Part shown: positions 1-8,010 of the stretch, one piece after another
Layout of the letters: each line of letters begins with the position of its first letter
Numbering within the stretch: position 1 is the first letter of the stretch
Assembly (NCBI RefSeq): GCF_001718315.1
Contig: NZ_CP013363.1
Location: 2,108,001 to 2,172,000, forward strand
Length of the DNA stretch: 64,000 nucleotides
Reading direction: 5' to 3'
From: Burkholderia diffusa
GTDB lineage: Bacteria; Pseudomonadota; Gammaproteobacteria; Burkholderiales; Burkholderiaceae
Translations under genes and position numbers: made by a program
The notes under the pieces: generated by a model
Told to the model about the DNA's origin: nothing
Databases searched by the model: none
What the model saw: only the letters and a program-made list of their open reading frames with translations

Positions 1-887
1 AGGTCCACCGTGAATACGGCCTTGCGCGGAATCACGTTGATCACGTTCGGTTCGATGCGCAGCATGCCGATCGTCGCGAGGGTCGTGCCGCTCGCCACTG
101 CCAGCTCGCGCAGGAAAGTCGCGACGGCCGCCGCCACCCAGCCCGCGTCGTGCCGCAGATGCGTTGGCGTCGTGCCGGCATGATTCGCGTTCCCCAGCAC
201 GGTGATCTGCTGCCATGAAATGCCCTGCAGGTTCTCGACCGCTCCGATGCGGTTCTGCTCGGCCTCGAGAATCGGCCCCTGCTCGATGTGCAGTTCAAGA
301 TACTCGTGCGGCACGATCGCGCCGGGCTCGAGCTCGCCGGCATACCCAATGCGCGCGAGTTCGTCGCCCAGGCGCGTGCCGTCGACGCCGACGGTATCCA
401 GCGCCGCATCGACCGACAGGCCGCCAGCATGGACGAGCGACCCCATCATGTCCGGCTGATAGCGGATGCCCTCTTCGTTCGTGAACGCGCCGATCGTGAT
501 CGAGCGCCGCGGCTTGAGCCCTGCGCGACGAAACGCGCGTGCGACGGCGAGGCCGGCGAGCACGCCGTAGCAGCCGTCGAGTGCGCCGGCGTTCGTCACG
601 GTGTCGATGTGCGAGCCGATCATCAGCGGCCGCTCGGCGCCGTCGTCGGAGGCGGAACGCAACGTGCCGAAAATGTTGCCGATCCGGTCGACCTGAACGT
701 CGAGGTCGAGCTCGTGCATCCACTCCACGACGAGATCGCGCCCTGCACGCTCGTCGTCCGTCAGCGCGATGCGGGTCCGGCCGCCGGCGTCGGGATCGGC
801 ACCGATGTCGCCGAGTTGTCGCAATTGGTCGAGAAGAAGCGCTCCATCCAGTTCGAGCGCCGGCAGCGGTACGGCGAGGGTATTCAT
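1..887 (-). CDS. M20-family Zn-dependent amidohydrolase (allantoate / N-carbamoyl-amino acid hydrolase type), 3' end cut by window
   Basis: The reading frame is open from an ATG at 887 to the left edge, so the C-terminus lies outside the window. About 295 residues are visible against roughly 410-420 for the family. Visible motifs are MIGSHIDTV (first metal His and Asp), GALDGCYGVLAG, TNEEGIRY (catalytic and metal Glu pair), a LHIEQGP segment and GNANHAGTTP. These are typical of dinuclear-metal amidohydrolases that open ureido or carbamoyl groups (AllC, AmaB/HyuC). The exact substrate, allantoate or an N-carbamoyl amino acid, cannot be chosen from sequence alone. A 15-base inverted repeat lies just upstream at 940-954. 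An upstream in-frame-looking ATG near 909 belongs to another frame and is not used. Confidence 0.85.
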   Translation of the reverse strand, partial: MNTLAVPLPALELDGALLLDQLRQLGDIGADPDAGGRTRIALTDDERAGRDLVVEWMHELDLDVQVDRIGNIFGTLRSASDDGAERPLMIGSHIDTVTNAGALDGCYGVLAGLAVARAFRRAGLKPRRSITIGAFTNEEGIRYQPDMMGSLVHAGGLSVDAALDTVGVDGTRLGDELARIGYAGELEPGAIVPHEYLELHIEQGPILEAEQNRIGAVENLQGISWQQITVLGNANHAGTTPTHLRHDAGWVAAAVATFLRELAVASGTTLATIGMLRIEPNVINVIPRKAVFTVD

Positions 888-939
888 CGATCGTCTCCAT
901 GAGCGGCACGCGTCCGGCCGATAGCCGGGCTTGACGGAG

Positions 940-954
940 TGAAATGCTATTTCA
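940..954. promoter_or_regulatory. Inverted repeat TGAAAT-N3-ATTTCA, putative operator
   Basis: A perfect 6-base inverted repeat with a 3-base spacer sits about 53 bases upstream of the amidohydrolase start at 887, in otherwise GC-rich DNA. The symmetry and position suit a dimeric repressor. RpiR/MurR-type regulators are known to use TGAAA/TTTCA half-sites, but no such regulator gene is in the window, so the assignment is inference. Confidence 0.45.
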
Positions 955-1095
955 TCGCGATCGATATTTCGGCTCTGAATTCGCGGCCCGGACGCAATTT
1001 TTTCTCGTCCTGGCAGACCGGTCCGGATCAATGCGCGCCGGTTCGTCTTCGTGCCGGCGTGCCTTTCATCTCTTTCGCATGCTCCGCCGTGCCGC

Positions 1096-2025
1096 TCACA
1101 CCGGCGTCAGCACCGGCTCCCCCGCGAAATGCCGTGCGGCGTTGTCGAGAAACTGCTGGACCGAACGATCGAGCGCCTCCGGCGACCAGCCGCCCATGTG
1201 CGGCGTCAGCACGATATTGTCGAGCACCGTGAGCGCGCGCGGCGGATCCGGCTCGCCTTCGTATACGTCGAGCCCGGCGCCCGCGATGCGCCGTTCGCAC
1301 AGCGCGTCCGCCAAAGCAGCGGTATCGACAACGCTGCCGCGCGACACGTTGACGAGAAACCCGCCCGGGCCGAGCGCGTCGAGCACCGTGCGATCGATCA
1401 GATGACGGGTGCCCGCACCGCCCGGCGTCGCGACGATCAGGAAATCGGCCCATTGCGCGAGCGAATCGACGCGATCGAAATAGCGATACGGAACATCCTT
1501 CGCGGAACGGTTGTGATAACCGATCTCGATGTCGAAGCCGGCCGCGCGCCGTGCGCATTTCTCGCCGATCTTGCCGAGCCCGACGATGCCGAGCTTCTTG
1601 CCCGACACATTCGGCGGCATCTGCAGCGCGTCGCGCCATACGCCGGCGCGGGTGTTCGCATCGAGCTGCACGACGTTGCGCACCGCCGCCAGCAGCAGCG
1701 CGAATGCATGATCGGCGACGCAATCGTCGTTGGTGCCCGCGCCCGTCACCACGGTAATGCCGCGCGCCTTCGCATGCGCGACGTCGATGTGCTCGTAGCC
1801 GGCGCCGAGCGCGCTGACGAACGTGAGCTGCGGCAGACGATCGATTTCGGCGGCAGTGAGGCCCGTGCTGCCGTTGGTCAATACCGCGCGGATCGTGCCG
1901 CCATGTTCGGCGATCGCACGCGCGCGCTCGTCGGTGGTCGGTGCATGGTGGACGTCGTATGACGCGGCGATCTGGCGGTGCGCGTCGTCGCGCAGCGCGA
2001 TAAGAACCAGCAGCTCGGGCTTCAT
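1096..2025 (-). CDS. D-isomer-specific 2-hydroxyacid dehydrogenase (glyoxylate/hydroxypyruvate reductase family)
   Basis: A 309-residue cytoplasmic NAD(P)-dependent dehydrogenase that reduces 2-keto acids such as glyoxylate or hydroxypyruvate, or acts in reverse. The dinucleotide motif GLGKIG is at residues 149-154. The catalytic triad is present: Arg229 in VNVSRGS, Glu258 in YEGEP and His276 in TPHMGGW. The start chosen is the ATG at 2025 (MKPELL); an upstream in-frame ATG at 2085 would add 20 residues that do not fit the family N-terminus. The length is normal for the family. The gene lies downstream of the betaine-type ABC operon promoter region and is divergent from it. The substrate is not determinable from sequence. 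Confidence 0.88.
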   Translation of the reverse strand: MKPELLVLIALRDDAHRQIAASYDVHHAPTTDERARAIAEHGGTIRAVLTNGSTGLTAAEIDRLPQLTFVSALGAGYEHIDVAHAKARGITVVTGAGTNDDCVADHAFALLLAAVRNVVQLDANTRAGVWRDALQMPPNVSGKKLGIVGLGKIGEKCARRAAGFDIEIGYHNRSAKDVPYRYFDRVDSLAQWADFLIVATPGGAGTRHLIDRTVLDALGPGGFLVNVSRGSVVDTAALADALCERRIAGAGLDVYEGEPDPPRALTVLDNIVLTPHMGGWSPEALDRSVQQFLDNAARHFAGEPVLTPV

Positions 2026-2191
2026 GTCAGCAAATGTCCGCAGGCGGGAATGCGTTCCAGTGTAACAACGGCGCGTGACGCGCACGGGTTACCCCCACGC
2101 GCGCTGTGGACGTGCCGCCGCACATGGTTTGCCAAAGCCGACTCAGTCAAGTAACTTTCGGCGTACGTCCCCGTTCTGGAGATTGGCCCCG

Positions 2192-3115
2192 ATGAAGCTC
2201 GCCCTGCCCGCCCGAATCCTGGGCCTCGCGTTCGCCGCCGCTGTCGTGGCCCCCGGCGCGCATGCCGACGCGCCCGTCGTGGTGTCGTCGAAGATCGACA
2301 CTGAAGGCAACCTGCTCGGCAACGTCATCGCACAGGTGCTGAAGGCCCATGGCATCCCCGTCACCGAAAAGATCGCGCTCGGCACGACGCCGATCGTGCG
2401 CAAGGCGCTTACGAGCGGCGAGATCGACATCTACCCCGAATACACGGGCAACGCGGCGTTCTTCTTCAACAAGGCCGACGATCCCCTGTGGAAGGACGCG
2501 AGCCAGGGCTACGACACCGCGAAGAAGCTCGACTATGCGGCGAACCATCTCGTCTGGCTCGCCCCGGCGCCCGCGAACAACACGTGGGGCGTCGCCGTGC
2601 TCGCGCCGGTCGCGCAAGCGCAGCACCTGAAGACGTTCTCCGATTTCGGCAAGTGGATCGCGGGCGGCGGCAAGCTGAAGCTCGCGGCGTCGGCGGAGTT
2701 CGTGAACAGCGCGTCCGCGCTGCCGTCGTTCGAGAAGGCGTATGGCTTCAAGCTGAAACCCGACCAGCTCGTCGTGCTGTCGGGCGGCGACACGGCCGCG
2801 ACGATCAAGGCCGCCGCGAACCAGACCGACGGCGTGAACGCGGCGATGGTGTACGGCACCGACGGCGGCATCGCATCGAGCGGCCTCGTCGTGCTCGACG
2901 ACGACAAGCACGTGCAGCCCGTCTACGCGCCGACGCCGGTGATTCGTGAAGTCGTGCTCAAAGCGCATCCGCAAATCGCCGAGTACCTGAAGCCCGTGTT
3001 CGCAAGCCTCGACCTGAAGACGCTGCAGATGCTGAACGCGCGCATCCAGATCAACGGCGAACCGGCCGCCGGCGTGGCAAAGAGCTACCTGAAATCGAAA
3101 GGCTTCGTCAAGTGA
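2192..3115 (+). CDS. yehZ: Osmoprotectant (glycine betaine/choline-type) ABC transporter substrate-binding protein, YehZ/OsmF-like
   Basis: A 307-residue periplasmic binding protein that would deliver betaine-like compatible solutes to the YehY/YehW permeases. Start is the ATG at 2192 (MKLALPARI); residues 1-25 form a signal peptide ending AHADA. The mature part begins VVVSSKIDTEGN and continues TPIVRKALTSGEIDIYPEYTGN, which is characteristic of the OpuAC/ProX-like osmoprotectant-binding family (the EIDIYPEYTG segment lines the ligand pocket). Its stop codon overlaps the GTG start of the next gene by four bases. The four-gene order (binding protein, long permease, ATPase, short permease) matches E. 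coli yehZYXW. E. coli YehZYXW is a low-affinity betaine system, so a role in solute uptake for metabolism rather than acute osmotic stress is possible. Confidence 0.88.
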   Translation: MKLALPARILGLAFAAAVVAPGAHADAPVVVSSKIDTEGNLLGNVIAQVLKAHGIPVTEKIALGTTPIVRKALTSGEIDIYPEYTGNAAFFFNKADDPLWKDASQGYDTAKKLDYAANHLVWLAPAPANNTWGVAVLAPVAQAQHLKTFSDFGKWIAGGGKLKLAASAEFVNSASALPSFEKAYGFKLKPDQLVVLSGGDTAATIKAAANQTDGVNAAMVYGTDGGIASSGLVVLDDDKHVQPVYAPTPVIREVVLKAHPQIAEYLKPVFASLDLKTLQMLNARIQINGEPAAGVAKSYLKSKGFVK

Positions 3116-4290
3116 CGGGTCGCGCGGTGCCGTCCGCGCGCCGCGTCGCGCTCGACAAGGTCGGCATCCTGATCGGTGTCCTGACGATCGTCGCGGTATT
3201 CGGCATGCCGTTCATGGTGCTTCGACCGAACCGCATCGCGGCCGGCACGGGGCTGTCGACGTTCGCCGCACTGCCCGCCGCGCAGGGGGCCGCGCTCGCC
3301 GCGTTGTGGGTTGTCGGCGCGTTGTGGGCGATGACGGCGAGCCGTCCCGCGTGGCGGCTCGCGGCCGGCTGCACGTGGCTCGCGACGTTGGCCTACGCGG
3401 TCGGCGCGGCGGCGACGCACGTCGTCGCACCCGACGACGTGCTCGCACGCGTGTCGCCGGCGGCAGGCGTCTGGCTGCTGCTGTTCGCGTGGGCCGTGCT
3501 GGTCGCCGACGCGCTCGCGCGGCTCGCCTTCAGACCGTGGCGGCGCCTCGCCGCACTCGTCGTCGCGATCGCGGCGATATCGGTGCCGCTCGCGAGCGGC
3601 TGGTGGGACGGCCTGTCCGTGATGCGCGAATACGCAGTGCGTAGCGACGACTTCTGGCGCGAGGCCATCCGGCACATCGCGCTCGCGGGCGGCTCGGTCG
3701 CCGCCGCGCTCGTCGCCGGCCTGCCGCTCGGCGTCGCATGCGCGCGGATCGCACCGGTGCGCACCGTCGTGATGCCCGTTCTCAATATCGTGCAGACGAT
3801 CCCGAGCATCGCGATGTACGGGCTGATGATGGCGCCGCTCGGCCTGCTCGCCGCGCACGTGCCGATCGCGGCCGCGCTCGGCATCCGCGGGATCGGCGTC
3901 GCGCCGGCCGTGCTCGCGCTGTTTCTCTACTCGCTGCTGCCGATCGCGTCGAGCGTCGTGGTCGGGCTCGAGCAGGTGCCGCCACACGTGACCGAAGCGG
4001 CGCGCGCGATGGGCATGACGCGCGCGCAACGGTTGCTGCGCGTCGATCTCGTGCTCGCATTGCCGGTGATCCTGAGCGGCGTGCGCATCGTGCTCGTGCA
4101 GAACATCGGGCTGACGGCGGTTGCCGCGCTGATCGGCGGCGGCGGCTTCGGCACCTTCATCTTCCAGGGAATCGGGCAATCGGCCGCCGATCTCGTGCTG
4201 CTCGGCGCGATCCCGACGATCGCGCTCGCGCTGGCGGCCGCCGTCGTGTTCGAAGCCGCGACCACGCTCGCGAAGGGACGTACCGCATGA
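3112..4290 (+). CDS. yehY: Osmoprotectant ABC transporter permease, YehY-like
   Basis: A 392-residue inner-membrane permease. It starts with GTG at 3112, inside the stop of the binding-protein gene. The N-terminal ~160 residues contain several extra hydrophobic segments (around residues 16-36, 60-75, 80-105 and 110-135), as in E. coli YehY. Residues ~175-385 form the binding-protein-dependent transport domain; the cytoplasmic EAA-like loop is visible as VPPHVTEAARAMGMTRAQ. The gene ends in an ATGA overlap with the ATPase gene, so the operon is translationally coupled. The length of about 390 residues matches the long YehY permease rather than the short YehW type. Confidence 0.88.
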   Translation: MTGRAVPSARRVALDKVGILIGVLTIVAVFGMPFMVLRPNRIAAGTGLSTFAALPAAQGAALAALWVVGALWAMTASRPAWRLAAGCTWLATLAYAVGAAATHVVAPDDVLARVSPAAGVWLLLFAWAVLVADALARLAFRPWRRLAALVVAIAAISVPLASGWWDGLSVMREYAVRSDDFWREAIRHIALAGGSVAAALVAGLPLGVACARIAPVRTVVMPVLNIVQTIPSIAMYGLMMAPLGLLAAHVPIAAALGIRGIGVAPAVLALFLYSLLPIASSVVVGLEQVPPHVTEAARAMGMTRAQRLLRVDLVLALPVILSGVRIVLVQNIGLTAVAALIGGGGFGTFIFQGIGQSAADLVLLGAIPTIALALAAAVVFEAATTLAKGRTA

Positions 4291-5225
4291 TCGAAATCGA
4301 ACGCATCGGCAAACGCTTCGGCGACATCGTGGCCGTCGACGACGTATCGCTGACGATGAAGCAAGGCACGATCACCGCGCTCGTCGGCGCATCGGGCAGC
4401 GGCAAGTCGACGCTGCTGCGGATGATCAACCGGCTGATCGCGCCGACCGCCGGCTCGATCCGCATCGACGGCATCGACACCGCGAGCGTGCCGCCCGAGC
4501 AACTGCGGCGGCGTATCGGCTACGTGATCCAGGGGCACGGCCTGTTTCCGCACTGGAGCGTCGCGCGCAACATCGCGACCGTGCCGCGTCTGCTCGGCTG
4601 GTCGGCCGAGCGGATCGACGCGCGCGTGCGCGAACTGCTCGACCTGTTTCATCTGGCACCGGCCGAGTTCGCGGACAAGCTGCCGCACGAACTGTCGGGC
4701 GGCCAGCAGCAGCGCGTCGGTGTCGCGCGCGCGCTCGCGGCCGAGCCCGCGATGCTGCTGATGGACGAGCCGTTCGGCGCGCTCGATCCGATCATCCGCA
4801 ACAAGGCGCAGGACGATCTGTTCGCGTTGCAACGCCGGCTCGGCATCACGGTCGTGATCGTCACGCACGACATCGAGGAAGCGCTGAAGCTCGGCGACAC
4901 GATCGCGGTGATGGACGGCGGACGGCTGCTGCAGGTCGCGTCGCCTGCCGAGATTCTCGGCAGGCCCGCAGCGGGTGTCGTCGAGCAGCTCGTCGCCGGC
5001 GTCGACCGGCCGCTGCGCCTGCTCGCGCTGACGCCGATCGACGCGGTGGCCGAGCCCGGTCACGCCGATGGCGAACCAATCGCCGCGACGCGCACGCTGC
5101 GCGATGCGGTGTCCGAGCTGCTGTGGCGGGGAGCGGACGCATTGCCGGTCGACGACGGCGACGCCCGCGCCACGCGCCGCATCACGCTCGATGCGATCCG
5201 CGCGCACGCGAGAAAACCCGCATGA
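4287..5225 (+). CDS. yehX: Osmoprotectant ABC transporter ATP-binding protein, YehX-like
   Basis: A 312-residue ATPase of the ProV/OpuCA group. Walker A is GASGSGKS at residues 34-41, the signature LSGGQ at 136-140, Walker B LLMDEPFGALD near 157-167, and the switch His is in VTHDIEEAL. The C-terminal ~70 residues after the ATPase domain are short and weakly resemble a single degenerate CBS-like region (LRDAVSELLWRGADALPVDD). The start at 4287 overlaps the permease stop (ATGA), and the stop overlaps the next ATG at 5222. A much longer upstream extension of this frame is a shadow of the permease gene and is not used. Confidence 0.9.
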   Translation: MIEIERIGKRFGDIVAVDDVSLTMKQGTITALVGASGSGKSTLLRMINRLIAPTAGSIRIDGIDTASVPPEQLRRRIGYVIQGHGLFPHWSVARNIATVPRLLGWSAERIDARVRELLDLFHLAPAEFADKLPHELSGGQQQRVGVARALAAEPAMLLMDEPFGALDPIIRNKAQDDLFALQRRLGITVVIVTHDIEEALKLGDTIAVMDGGRLLQVASPAEILGRPAAGVVEQLVAGVDRPLRLLALTPIDAVAEPGHADGEPIAATRTLRDAVSELLWRGADALPVDDGDARATRRITLDAIRAHARKPA

Positions 5226-5989
5226 CGACGCCGCTCGCGCGTTCGCCCCTGCCGCGGCGGCTGCCCGCGCATGTCGCACGCGCGGCCGCGCTCGCGCTGC
5301 TGCTCGTGCTGCTGCTGCGCCCCGCGTGGCTACAGGGGATGTTCGCGCCGTTCGCCGACAACGGCGCGCCGGTCATCTACGATCGCGCGAGCCTGCTCGA
5401 CCTCACGCTCGCGCATCTCGGCACCGTCGCGCTGTCGAGCCTGATCGGCACGGTGGTCGCGGTCGCGGCCGGCATCGCGGTCATGCGGCCGTCCGGCGCG
5501 GATTTCCTGCCGGTGGCGCGCAGCGTCGTCGACATCGGCCAGACCTTCCCTCCCGTCGCGGTGCTCGCACTCGCGGTTCCGGCCGTCGGTTTCGGGTTGA
5601 AACCCGTGCTGATCGCGCTCGTTCTGTACGGGCTCCTGCCGATTTTCGAGAGCACGATCGCAGGGCTCGAAGACGTGCCGCGCGAAGTCGTCGAAGCCGC
5701 ACGCGGGATGGGAATGAGCGGCTGGCAGCAACTGGTGTCGGTCGAGCTGCCGCTCGCGTTTCCGGTGATCGTGAACGGCATCCGGCTCGCGGTGGTGATC
5801 AATCTCGGCACCGCGACGATCGGGTCGACGGTTGCCGCACGCGGGCTCGGCGACGTGATCATCGCGGGCCTGCAGACGTCGAACACCTCATTCGTGCTGC
5901 AAGGCGGCGTGATCGTCGGGCTGCTCGCGGTGCTGCTCAGCGATGCGATCGGCGCGCTTGCACGGGTGGCGAGCGCGAGGCGGGCGTAG
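5222..5989 (+). CDS. yehW: Osmoprotectant ABC transporter permease, YehW-like
   Basis: A 255-residue inner-membrane permease, the shorter partner of the YehY-like protein. Start is the ATG at 5222 (MTTPLARS), giving a four-base overlap with the ATPase gene. Hydrophobic segments begin at about residue 20. The EAA-like loop reads VPREVVEAARGMGMSGWQ, nearly parallel to that in the YehY-like partner, as expected for a heterodimer contacting one ATPase dimer. The last gene of the four-gene operon. The 220 bases that follow (5990-6209) hold the promoter region of the transglycosylase gene and nothing else I can support. Confidence 0.88.
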   Translation: MTTPLARSPLPRRLPAHVARAAALALLLVLLLRPAWLQGMFAPFADNGAPVIYDRASLLDLTLAHLGTVALSSLIGTVVAVAAGIAVMRPSGADFLPVARSVVDIGQTFPPVAVLALAVPAVGFGLKPVLIALVLYGLLPIFESTIAGLEDVPREVVEAARGMGMSGWQQLVSVELPLAFPVIVNGIRLAVVINLGTATIGSTVAARGLGDVIIAGLQTSNTSFVLQGGVIVGLLAVLLSDAIGALARVASARRA

Positions 5990-6209
5990 CATGCGTCGGC
6001 GGCGCGCTACCCTGCGTACGAAATAGGGGACGCGAGAAAAAATCCGGCCGTGCTTCATCCGGACTCCGATACGTGTTCGTGCAACGATCGGCTTTGCGTG
6101 AGGCACGCGCCGACCAAAGCCTACATCGCGCTTTCATTCGAGCCCGCGCTCGCACACGTACGATGATTGGCCGATATACTATGCGCCTCCCATTTCCCCG
6201 CACTCCACC

Positions 6210-6878
6210 ATGCGACGACGGTTTCTCTGGCTGATCGTGCTTTCGCTCGGCATCGCGCACCAGGCCTCGGCGCAGCAGGCGCCCGCATTGCCTGCCTCCG
6301 CGCCCGAAGCGGCCGCATCCGCGCCGGCCGAGGCCTCCGCCCCGCTCGCGAACGATCAGCCAAACGAAGCAAACCGCCGCATCACGTCCTACCTGACGAA
6401 GAAATTCGGCGTCGCGAAAGAGCGTGCCGCGAAGCTCGCCGATATCGTGAACATCACTGCGGCGAAATATTCGCTGCCTCCGGCGCTCGTTTACGCCATC
6501 ATCTCGATCGAATCGCGCTTCCAGGAAAAGGCGCGCGGCCAGCATGGCGCGACCGGGCTGATGCAGGTCGTGCCTTCCGCGCACCGCGGCATGCTGCGCG
6601 ACGTGAAGGACCTGACCGAGCCGAATGCGAACGTCGAAGCCGGTTCAAAGATCCTGTCGGGCTATGTGCGGGCAGCCGGCGGCAACGTGCAGGCCGGGCT
6701 GAAAAGCTATGGTGGATCGAATGCATATGCGGCGAAAGTGATGCAGCGGGTCGACACGTTCCGTTTCGTCCTCGAACCCGAAGACGGCGCGAAGATCGCG
6801 AACGATACGAACGCGCGCATGATTCCGGTCAGCGATCTGTCGACCGCGGCGCCCGCCGCAAGCCGCAACGCGAAGTAA
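6210..6878 (+). CDS. Lytic transglycosylase, SLT-domain protein
   Basis: A 222-residue exported peptidoglycan lytic transglycosylase. Residues 1-22 form a signal peptide (MRRRFLWLIVLSLGIAHQASA), followed by an Ala/Pro-rich linker to about residue 50. The SLT (Slt70/MltC-like) domain covers about residues 90-200. The catalytic Glu lies in AIISIESRFQEKA, followed by the family motifs HGATGLMQVVPSA, NVEAGSKIL and GLKSYGGSNAYA. It cleaves the MurNAc-GlcNAc bond to give anhydro-muropeptides. It stands alone, convergent with the sarcosine oxidase operon, with a shared hairpin terminator at 6895-6918. Its specific job in cell-wall turnover or a secretion apparatus cannot be told from context. Confidence 0.85.
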   Translation: MRRRFLWLIVLSLGIAHQASAQQAPALPASAPEAAASAPAEASAPLANDQPNEANRRITSYLTKKFGVAKERAAKLADIVNITAAKYSLPPALVYAIISIESRFQEKARGQHGATGLMQVVPSAHRGMLRDVKDLTEPNANVEAGSKILSGYVRAAGGNVQAGLKSYGGSNAYAAKVMQRVDTFRFVLEPEDGAKIANDTNARMIPVSDLSTAAPAASRNAK

Positions 6879-6894
6879 GCGCTGCATAGAGAAA

Positions 6895-6918
6895 CGGCGC
6901 GTCATCACGCGCCGCTTT
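6895..6918. terminator. Hairpin terminator between convergent genes
   Basis: A perfect 7-base-pair stem (CGGCGCG/CGCGCCG) with a 6-base loop is followed by a short CTTT. It sits 16 bases after the transglycosylase stop and 26 bases from the end of the FolB-like gene. The T-run is weak, so termination efficiency is uncertain. Confidence 0.55.
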
Positions 6919-6943
6919 GGAACGATACGGGCTGCTCAGACCG

Positions 6944-7384
6944 TCACAGCTGGCCCGCCGCCCCCGTCCACCGCAGGTAATCCCCGCGCGTCCAGTCGAG
7001 CGACACGCCGACGCGCTTCGTCCCGGGCCGGATCTTCGGCTTGTACATCGACAGCGTTAGCGACTCCAGCGCGGGCCATTCGCGGAACGACAGCACCGCG
7101 AGATCGGCGACGAGCGTTTCGAGCAGTCGCGTATGCGGCTTGTGCGACAGGAACGACGCGACACGTGCGCAGTAGCCGTCGTAGTCGATCCACTCGCCCT
7201 GCTCGCTCGGCTCGCAGCGATACCCGAGCCGCGCATCGATCACGATCGGCTGCGGCGCCTCGTGCTCGTGCGCGTGGATGCCGATCCGCGCGGGCACTTT
7301 CAGTTCCTCGACGAACACGCTCCAGCCGCGCCCGCGCAGGCGCGGCGCGTCGATCGCCACGAACGGTTCGTCGAACGGCTTCAT
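6944..7384 (-). CDS. Dihydroneopterin aldolase-like (FolB-family) protein in sarcosine oxidase operon
   Basis: A 146-residue protein of the FolB/dihydroneopterin aldolase fold (tunnelling-fold). Visible segments are VFVEELKVPARIGIHAHEHEAPQPIVIDARL and a tail with LVADLAVLSFREWPALESLTLSMYKPKI. The match is to the FolB strand order, but the protein lacks the usual KP...AVGVEI ending, so it may be a paralogue rather than the housekeeping folate enzyme. Start is the ATG at 7384, overlapping the soxG stop by four bases, so it is the last gene of the sox operon. Since sarcosine oxidase passes a one-carbon unit to tetrahydrofolate, a folate-related role in the operon is reasonable inference. Whether it supplies folate or modifies it is unknown. 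Confidence 0.75.
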   Translation of the reverse strand: MKPFDEPFVAIDAPRLRGRGWSVFVEELKVPARIGIHAHEHEAPQPIVIDARLGYRCEPSEQGEWIDYDGYCARVASFLSHKPHTRLLETLVADLAVLSFREWPALESLTLSMYKPKIRPGTKRVGVSLDWTRGDYLRWTGAAGQL

Positions 7385-8010
7385 GATGCGAGCGGCGCCG
7401 CGGCGTCGAGCATGATGCGCACGAAATAGTCGGCGAAACTGCGACGCACGACGATCTCGAACGTATCGTCGCCGGTCGGGAGCAGCGTGATCGGCGACTT
7501 GAAGTAGTGCGACTGCGCGCACTGGCCCGGCTTGAGCACGCGCGGATGCAGATCGAGCGGGCAGCCGCGCGCGATCACGTCGCGCACGCGTTCGCCGCTG
7601 ACCTCGACGACCGTGTAGCCGCTGCCGACGTCGACGGCCGCCGCATACGAACCCTGCACGGCCTCCGCTAGCTGGGCTTCGAGCACGCCCGCCTGCACGG
7701 GCCCGTTCGAGCGCACGAGCCACTCGTCGGGACCGAGCCACAGCACGTCGTACTCGGCGCCGCGCGCGACCGTGTTCGGCGCCGACGGCGGCCGGCAGCC
7801 GACCACGCGCTCGAACGCGCTGACGAATGCCGGGTCGCTCAGCTCGCCGCGCACGTTCACGAGATCGAGGAACGCCCGCTCGCGCAGCATGAACTTCTTC
7901 GATGCGCGCGCCTGGTGCGGCTTCAGCACATCGGCCGCGCCGACGAACGGCGATTCAAGCGTCACGCCCGCGCCCGCCACCTGAGACTGGTTTCTCGTTT
8001 CATTCCACAT
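7381..8010 (-). CDS. soxG: Sarcosine oxidase gamma subunit
   Basis: A 209-residue small subunit of heterotetrameric sarcosine oxidase. It resembles the N-terminal GcvT/folate-binding fold (segments ERAFLDLVNVRGELSDPAF, EYDVLWLGPDEWLV, VDVGSGYTVVEVSG, VIARGCPLDLHPRVLKPGQCAQSHYFK). It packs against the alpha subunit in the known enzyme. The start at 8010 overlaps the soxA stop (8000-8002), and its stop overlaps the start of the FolB-like gene. Length and order are normal for the family. Assignment rests on position next to soxA plus these motifs. Confidence 0.88.
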   Translation of the reverse strand: MWNETRNQSQVAGAGVTLESPFVGAADVLKPHQARASKKFMLRERAFLDLVNVRGELSDPAFVSAFERVVGCRPPSAPNTVARGAEYDVLWLGPDEWLVRSNGPVQAGVLEAQLAEAVQGSYAAAVDVGSGYTVVEVSGERVRDVIARGCPLDLHPRVLKPGQCAQSHYFKSPITLLPTGDDTFEIVVRRSFADYFVRIMLDAAAPLAS

